In this document: one piece after another, positions 16,221-20,754 of the stretch
Numbering within the stretch: position 1 is the first letter of the stretch
How the letters are laid out: the number at the start of each line of letters is the position of its first letter
Assembly (NCBI GenBank): GCA_900549975.1
Contig: URQK01000021.1
Coordinates: 1 to 20,754, forward strand
Origin: an uncultured Mollicutes bacterium
GTDB taxonomy: Bacteria; Bacillota_I; Bacilli_A; RFN20; CAG-826
Direction: 5' to 3'
DNA: 20,754 nucleotides
Position numbers and translations under genes: made by a program
The notes under the pieces: model-generated
What the model was told of the DNA's origin: nothing
The model's database searches: none
The model's input: only the letters and a program-made list of their open reading frames with translations

Positions 16221-16871
16221 ATGGAAACATTTATTTGGATTGTTACCGCTATCGGGCTAGGCGCTGGTCTTGCCATGGATGCATGTGCTGCTTCAATGAG
16301 TAACGGCTTATCTGAGCCATACATGAAGCGTAAAAAAAGTTTCTTAATAGCGGGATTATTTGGATTCTTCCAAATTCTTATGCCGATATTAGGTTATTTA
16401 ACCATTACTTTATTAAGTAGTACATTAGGAGACAGTTTTTCAAAAGTATTTGGTTATTTTATGCCTTGGATTGCTTTAATACTTTTATTATTTTTAGGAA
16501 TTAAAACTATTGTTGAAGGAGTTCAAGAAGGAAAAGAAAATGAAACCATTGAAAGCAAAAAAGTCAAGAACATAACTTTTGGCTATTTGTTATTACAAGC
16601 AGTCGCTACTTCTATTGATGCATTAAGCGTTGGTATCATTTATGGCAATATTAAACCGCTTGAAGCTTATTTAACATTTGCTATTGTTGGTCTTGTTACA
16701 TTTGGAATTTGCATTGTGGCGGTATATATTGGCAAAAAATTTGGAACATTATTTGCTAATAAAGCCACTATTGCAGGTGGCATAATATTAATTGCTATTG
16801 GATTAGAAATATTCTTCACTCACTGGAGTGATGTCGTAGCAGGTATTAATGCTTTAATTAATTTATTTTAA
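16221..16871 (+). CDS. mntP: Manganese efflux pump MntP
   Basis: The protein has 216 residues from the ATG at 16221, chosen because AAAGGAG lies 9 bases before it and the upstream frame extension runs through the riboswitch terminator. MntP exports Mn2+ across the cytoplasmic membrane. The sequence shows about six hydrophobic helices and the two family boxes with acidic residues inside helices: GLAMDACAASMSNGL in helix 1 and QAVATSIDALSVGI in the second repeat. A charged cytoplasmic loop (EGVQEGKENETIESKKVK) lies between. It is slightly longer than the usual 185-190 residues. The yybP-ykoY element just upstream supports both identity and Mn-dependent expression. The CaCA antiporter gene follows after 12 bases and is probably co-transcribed. 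Confidence 0.96.
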   Translation: METFIWIVTAIGLGAGLAMDACAASMSNGLSEPYMKRKKSFLIAGLFGFFQILMPILGYLTITLLSSTLGDSFSKVFGYFMPWIALILLLFLGIKTIVEGVQEGKENETIESKKVKNITFGYLLLQAVATSIDALSVGIIYGNIKPLEAYLTFAIVGLVTFGICIVAVYIGKKFGTLFANKATIAGGIILIAIGLEIFFTHWSDVVAGINALINLF

Positions 16872-16883
16872 GGAGCTAAAATT

Positions 16884-17936
16884 ATGATTTTTACATTTGT
16901 TGATTCTTGGCCTGTTGCTTTAAGAATTATTGCGTTTATTATTGCGTTTATTGTTGGTGTTTTATGCTTAGTAAAATTTTGTGACATATTTGTTGATGCT
17001 AGTAGCGCAATTGCAAAAAAATTGCATATCTCAGAATTAATCATTGGTTTAACTATTGTTGCTATGGGAACAAGTTGCCCAGAACTTGCTGTTTCTGTAT
17101 CCGACTCCATTTCTTCTCTTATTGAAGGCGGCAATGCTAATGTTGCTATTGGTAACGTTATTGGTTCAAATATTTGTAACTTACTACTTGTTTTAGGATG
17201 TTCAGCTGTTTTTACTCCGATTATCGTAAAAAAATCTATTTGCAAAAAAGAATATCCATTTTTAATTGGTGTATCAGCACTTCTAGTATTGTTTGTAATT
17301 TTATTTGGTAATGGATCTATTACTGGTAATTATGCGATATTAAGATGGGAAGGAATTATTTTAGCAGTAATAATTGTCCTTTACATTTGGTTCTTAATAA
17401 GAGGCGCAAAAAAACATCCTGAAGATCAAGTTATAGAAGAAAATTCAGAAATTAAAGATATTAAATTATGGAAAGCTATTATCTTAGCTATCGTTGGATG
17501 TGCTGGTATCATTTTTGGCGGAGAAGCAGTCGTATTTGGTGCAAAAGGAATTGCCTTAGAAATATCTGATGCTGCTCATGTTGATCATGACTTAGCTGAA
17601 TCATTAATTGGTCTTACTATTGTTGCGGTTGGTACTTCCTTACCTGAACTTGTCACAAGTTGTGTGGCAGCAAAAAAAGGCCAAAACGAATTAGCATTAG
17701 GTAATGTTATTGGCTCAAATATTTTTAATACTATATTTGTTTTAGGAATCTCGGCAGTTGTTAATCCATTAACATCTGGACCTCAAGTAGTGGTAGATGT
17801 CATTGTCATGATGGTTGTAACACTTGTTGTATTTGTATTTGCAATTTATGGAAAAATAACCAGAAAAGATGGTTTTATTTTACTTGGTTTATATGTAATT
17901 TATCTTACTTATTTAATTATTAGAACTATTTCTTAA
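16884..17936 (+). CDS. CaCA-family (YrbG-like) cation antiporter
   Basis: The protein has 350 residues with about ten hydrophobic helices. The two inverted alpha-repeats are clear: GLTIVAMGTSCPEL followed by IGNVIGSNICN, and GLTIVAVGTSLPEL followed by LGNVIGSNIFN. Their Glu and Asn residues line the cation site in Na+/Ca2+ exchangers. An acidic, charged loop (KHPEDQVIEENSEIKD) separates the halves. The family swaps Ca2+ or similar ions for Na+ or H+. AAGGAG lies 8 bases before the ATG. Its position behind mntP under a manganese riboswitch suggests it moves Mn2+ or protects against divalent metal load, which is inference. The last 24 bases overlap the convergent acetyltransferase gene. Confidence 0.94.
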   Translation: MIFTFVDSWPVALRIIAFIIAFIVGVLCLVKFCDIFVDASSAIAKKLHISELIIGLTIVAMGTSCPELAVSVSDSISSLIEGGNANVAIGNVIGSNICNLLLVLGCSAVFTPIIVKKSICKKEYPFLIGVSALLVLFVILFGNGSITGNYAILRWEGIILAVIIVLYIWFLIRGAKKHPEDQVIEENSEIKDIKLWKAIILAIVGCAGIIFGGEAVVFGAKGIALEISDAAHVDHDLAESLIGLTIVAVGTSLPELVTSCVAAKKGQNELALGNVIGSNIFNTIFVLGISAVVNPLTSGPQVVVDVIVMMVVTLVVFVFAIYGKITRKDGFILLGLYVIYLTYLIIRTIS

Positions 17937-18434
17937 TGAACTTAAATACTCATTAAAATTTATTTCAAAATGAATATGATTGTTTTTTATTAAGCTTTGT
18001 TTAAATCCTAGATGTTTGAATAAGTTAATACTGCGATGATTATCAATATGAATACGCGCTAATAACTTATCGATGCGCCATGAGAAAAATATTTCACGCA
18101 TTATTTGCTTTAATGCCATGTGTGCATATTGTTTCCCCCATTTATTAGGATTTCCAATTGCTATAACAACTTCATATTCTTTTTTTGTTATTACTGTAAA
18201 TAATGTTAAAAAACCAATACTATGATTTTTTCGATCATCAATAAGAAAAAATCTACCATCTTTATTAAGATAGCAAGTTAATAAATCAGCACGATTTGAA
18301 TTTATTATATCAATTAATGATGTTTTCGAATTTATATCTTCATTAAGATATTTGGTCACGTCTTCATTATCCAACCATTTAATAATATTTTTCGCGTCAA
18401 AAACATTGACGTCAAGCCTAAGACTAATATTCAT
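17913..18434 (-). CDS. GNAT acetyltransferase, RimJ/RimL-like
   Basis: The protein has 173 residues and the layout of GNAT acetyltransferases of the RimJ/RimL/SpeG-like type: NISLRLDVNVFDAKNIIKWL at the start, then SIGFLTLFTV, VVIAIGNPNKWGKQYAHMALKQI (acetyl-CoA loop, here WGKQYA instead of a typical RGxGxG/A) and LLARIHIDNHRSINLFKHLGF, the classic N-x-S-x-x-L-x-x-x-G-F end motif. The target could be a protein N-terminus, a metabolite or a drug. GGAGG lies 9 bases before the ATG. The 3' end overlaps the antiporter gene by 24 bases. Confidence 0.9.
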   Translation of the reverse strand: MNISLRLDVNVFDAKNIIKWLDNEDVTKYLNEDINSKTSLIDIINSNRADLLTCYLNKDGRFFLIDDRKNHSIGFLTLFTVITKKEYEVVIAIGNPNKWGKQYAHMALKQIMREIFFSWRIDKLLARIHIDNHRSINLFKHLGFKQSLIKNNHIHFEINFNEYLSSLRNSSNN

Positions 18435-18505
18435 TGGGCTTTCCTCCTCATTTTTAATGATTAATAAAGCCTTTTAGAAATAGTCTAACGGTTCTTTGTA
18501 AAGTG

Positions 18506-18533
18506 ATTATAGCATATTAAAATATTTAAACAA
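18506..18533 (-). promoter_or_regulatory. Promoter of the RimJ/RimL-like acetyltransferase gene
   Basis: On the minus strand TTGTTT (18533-18528), a 16-base spacer and TATAAT (18511-18506) preceded by TGC, an extended -10. The ATG is about 70 bases downstream. In that leader GGCTTT and AAAGCC could pair around the ribosome binding site. Confidence 0.6.
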
Positions 18534-18548
18534 GCAAGCACATAGTTT

Positions 18549-18574
18549 ATCAACAATTTATATTTTTTGTTGAT
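18549..18574. terminator. Hairpin between the cupin and acetyltransferase genes
   Basis: ATCAACAA and TTGTTGAT pair around a 10-base AT loop; a second short palindrome (GATATTTTCAAATATC) follows it. Both lie just after the cupin stop. Neither is followed by a clear T run on the minus strand, so terminator function is weakly supported. Confidence 0.4.
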
Positions 18575-18591
18575 ATTTTCAAATATCATCT

Positions 18592-18918
18592 CTATTGATT
18601 TGGTACCACGCAAAGCATAACTAAATCTTCATCATCGATATTTTTAACTGAATGTGCACTACCTTTAGGACAATAATGGCATTGCCCTTGTTTTACTTGT
18701 TCTTTTTTTCCATCAATATCACAACTAGCGGTTCCATTTATAACAAAAATTATTTCACTACTTGTATCATGTGTATGCATTCCGATCGAGGAGCCTTTTT
18801 TTAACGTTGCTTTCATGATTTTATTGTTATTATCAGTAACTATTTTAGCAATTACGCTTCCATCTCCGCCTTTGAAATTATCTAATTTTATTTCTTCTAT
18901 TAAATCAAAATTTATCAT
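18592..18918 (-). CDS. Small cupin-domain protein
   Basis: The protein has 108 residues, a single cupin_2 barrel. Motif 1 is GMHTHDTSSEIIFVINGTA with the two His and the Glu that bind metal. Motif 2 is CHYCPKGSAHSVKN with the last His. This puts the usual 3-His/1-Glu metal site in place. Such proteins may be isomerases, dioxygenases or sugar- or metabolite-sensing proteins, and the sequence gives no specific function. AGGAGG lies 7 bases before the ATG. A TATAAT sequence at 18951-18946 may be its -10, but its -35 is poor. It starts 56 bases after the stop of the 446-aa gene. Confidence 0.9.
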   Translation of the reverse strand: MINFDLIEEIKLDNFKGGDGSVIAKIVTDNNNKIMKATLKKGSSIGMHTHDTSSEIIFVINGTASCDIDGKKEQVKQGQCHYCPKGSAHSVKNIDDEDLVMLCVVPNQ

Positions 18919-18973
18919 CGATTACTCCTCCTTAGAATTGCTTTTATTATAGAAACATTGTGCAATAAATAAA

Positions 18974-20314
18974 TTAATACTCATACTCTTCATCTGCTTC
19001 AAGTGTCCAAATGAAATTAAATTCGATATTAATATCTTTTAAGCAAAAATAAGGAACAAGTTTAAGTCTTAATGCTTTCATTAACTTATCTTTAATAATG
19101 TCATCATAACTTCTTGCTTTAATTTCTTTATATAATTCTTCAATAATTTCATCACGATGAACTAATCCAATTGGTGCTTCCATATATGCAGTTGCGTACA
19201 CATCAAAAACAAGAGTGTTATAATTTTGAATTGAATCAGCGATATTTAGTTTGAATTTATTATATTCGCCATGATAATGAATTTTAAGTACACTAGATTC
19301 TCTATATTTATAAAACTCATAATATCCTTGATATCCATAATAATTCTCGATAAAAGCCACAATATAATTAACTACATTATTATATGTGTTATTTTCTTTT
19401 AAAGTAGCAAATGCCTTATCAACTTTTTTATAGTAATTATAAGGCGATATAATTAACATTTTCTTTATTTTTTCAATTACTTCTTCTTTTTGTTCTGGTG
19501 AAGAATTTTCAATAAGCGTAATCATTCCCACTATATCGCTAGAATTGAATAAATTACGCACATCTTCTTTAATAATGTAATTAATGTTATCCAAAAAATA
19601 TAATAATAAAATAGTCGCAATTTCGTTGTTATAATTAACAAAAGGTTTTTCAGTGACAATGGAATAAAAATATCTTGCTAATTGATCTTCGACTGGATTT
19701 TTTTCAAAACCAAAATCCACATTAGAATAAACATCTAATATTTTTTCAAGACTACCTGGTTCTTTTTCTACTCCAAAATCATCCGGAAAATTATATCTAA
19801 TTTTAGCATCTTCAATAATTTGTTGATAAAGTTCAATAATTATATATGGATATGAATATGCATAATGATAATTATCATTTTCTTCTTTGATTCGATTCTT
19901 AGCATAGTGACTAAATACATCTTGATAACTATCAATCACATATAAAGGATCTTTTTCATTAGGTAAAAACAAATTTTCTATTGCATCTTTTATAAAAGTA
20001 TATAAAGTGTTATCCAATTTATTCTCTTTAACAAATAAATATAATTTCTTAGTTGTGTTTACAAAATTATTAAGCCCAATGGAAAATACAACATTTAAAT
20101 TGTAAAGTGTTTCTCCATCTTTATTTTTAGTAGTTGAATTTTCATTAATAATATTTTCTGTTTTTAGTCTACTTATATCATATTTAAGATCAATTTTGCC
20201 AATAGAATTAAAAACTTTTTCCATATCAGAAATAGATAGATATGCATTTTTATGAGTAGAATCAATTGATACAACAATCTCATCTGTCTCGGTTTTATAT
20301 TTTAAATAATCCAT
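18974..20314 (-). CDS. Unrecognised 446-aa protein
   Basis: The family is not recognised. In-frame TTG (20326) and GTG (20323) precede the ATG at 20314. The ATG is preferred because GGTG lies 6 bases before it, although the site is weak. The protein is acidic, soluble and rich in Tyr, Asn, Ile, Lys, Asp and Glu. It has no signal peptide and no membrane helix. The first 95 residues alternate strands (EIVVSIDSTHKNAYLSI); the middle is helix-rich; the end has HYHGEYNKFKLNI and an acidic tail DEEYEY. Nothing catalytic is visible. It may be an uncharacterised cytoplasmic protein or part of a lineage-specific family. Confidence 0.75.
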   Translation of the reverse strand: MDYLKYKTETDEIVVSIDSTHKNAYLSISDMEKVFNSIGKIDLKYDISRLKTENIINENSTTKNKDGETLYNLNVVFSIGLNNFVNTTKKLYLFVKENKLDNTLYTFIKDAIENLFLPNEKDPLYVIDSYQDVFSHYAKNRIKEENDNYHYAYSYPYIIIELYQQIIEDAKIRYNFPDDFGVEKEPGSLEKILDVYSNVDFGFEKNPVEDQLARYFYSIVTEKPFVNYNNEIATILLLYFLDNINYIIKEDVRNLFNSSDIVGMITLIENSSPEQKEEVIEKIKKMLIISPYNYYKKVDKAFATLKENNTYNNVVNYIVAFIENYYGYQGYYEFYKYRESSVLKIHYHGEYNKFKLNIADSIQNYNTLVFDVYATAYMEAPIGLVHRDEIIEELYKEIKARSYDDIIKDKLMKALRLKLVPYFCLKDINIEFNFIWTLEADEEYEY

Positions 20315-20754
20315 GTCAATCACCAACTCATCTAAAGTATAATATTTATCAAGTCAAAATACTACATTTTTATGACTTTATGCAGGGTTAATTCTTTAAA
20401 ATTATTAGCGTTTTTATAATAAATTTTTAGTTACCACAATATCATTTATTTTTAATAATTAAATATGCTTCTCAATTTTATAATATTTAGTAAGTTTCTT
20501 ATAAATTATATAATCGCTTAATATATGTCATTTATGTCTAGTTTCTTTACAAGTAGCTATTAAATAATTAAAAAGCGGTAATAAAAGAAAAATATCTAAA
20601 AACAAGATTGATACAATGCATCATTATTAAAATGATTTTTAATTTTACAGTTTTTTTCTCCCCATCAAACTTTTTTTCACTCCAAATGCATATTTGGGGT
20701 GTTAAATATATCGTAAGCAATTACATTACTTGATGTACGCCTCTTTAGAGAGAT
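20315..20754. other. Long intergenic stretch with no recognisable gene
   Basis: About 430 AT-rich bases with frequent stops in all frames. It presumably holds the promoter of the 446-aa gene near its left end. At 20678-20701 CACTCCAAAT and ATTTGGGGTG form a 10-bp stem with one G-T pair and loop GCAT, preceded by seven T and not followed by a T run on either strand, so it is not a clean terminator. No tRNA, riboswitch or repeat array was recognised. Confidence 0.6.

Noticed and set aside
16868..17245. Open reading frame of 125 codons on the minus strand inside the antiporter gene
   Set aside because: It lies wholly opposite a clear CaCA antiporter, has low-complexity composition and no supporting ribosome binding site or family match.
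20678..20701. Hairpin CACTCCAAAT/ATTTGGGGTG as a terminator
   Set aside because: No T run follows on either strand; the T run lies on the wrong side.
1..20754. CRISPR array, tRNA or rRNA genes, insertion sequences, prophage genes
   Set aside because: No regularly spaced repeats, cloverleaf-like sequences, transposase or integrase motifs were seen by eye.

Overview
The window is an AT-rich, gene-dense stretch from a low-GC Gram-positive bacterium. Strong AGGAGG-type ribosome binding sites, a lipoprotein box, Sec signals, a yybP-ykoY riboswitch and an HPr-kinase-like fold all point to Bacillota, perhaps an Erysipelotrichia/RF39-like or other Mollicutes-adjacent gut lineage. The species cannot be named from this sequence. 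All 17 complete genes end in TAA or TAG, none in TGA.

Region 1 (1-3095, minus) is a tightly overlapping four-gene cassette read leftwards: an HPr-kinase/PEPCK-like P-loop protein, a PqqD-like small protein (RiPP recognition element fold), a SipW/S26-type peptidase and an ABC exporter cut by the left edge. This gene set is typical of peptide maturation and export. No precursor peptide or core modifying enzyme is visible next to it. A 20-nt perfect palindrome sits in its presumed promoter.

Region 2 (3217-5018, minus) has a surface lipoprotein with an amidase_3-like domain that appears to lack the usual first zinc-binding His, and a flavin-reductase-like protein with a possible PCP_red-like C-terminal module.

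Region 3 (5091-13648, minus) is the main feature: a surface operon of four genes. It begins with a 43-aa peptide, then a secreted beta-propeller protein (763 aa), a GH3 glycosidase with permuted domains and a membrane anchor at each end (986 aa), and a membrane-anchored protein with Ig-like, CBM-like and propeller domains (1012 aa). The two propeller proteins look paralogous. A run of ten G lies exactly between a consensus -35 (TTGACA) and a -10 (TATCAT), giving a 19-bp spacer. This is the architecture of a phase-variable promoter, so the surface operon may switch on and off by slipped-strand mispairing.

Region 4 (13683-14821) is gpsA with its own promoter and terminator. Region 5 (14952-15885) has an unrecognised 205-aa protein and a small GNAT protein read convergently. 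Region 6 (16059-17936, plus) is a yybP-ykoY manganese riboswitch with an expression-platform terminator, followed by mntP and a CaCA-family cation antiporter: a manganese or divalent-cation efflux operon. Region 7 (17913-20314, minus) has a RimJ/RimL-type acetyltransferase, a small cupin and an unrecognised 446-aa protein. The last roughly 430 bases hold no recognisable gene. No tRNA, rRNA, CRISPR array, transposase or integrase was seen.
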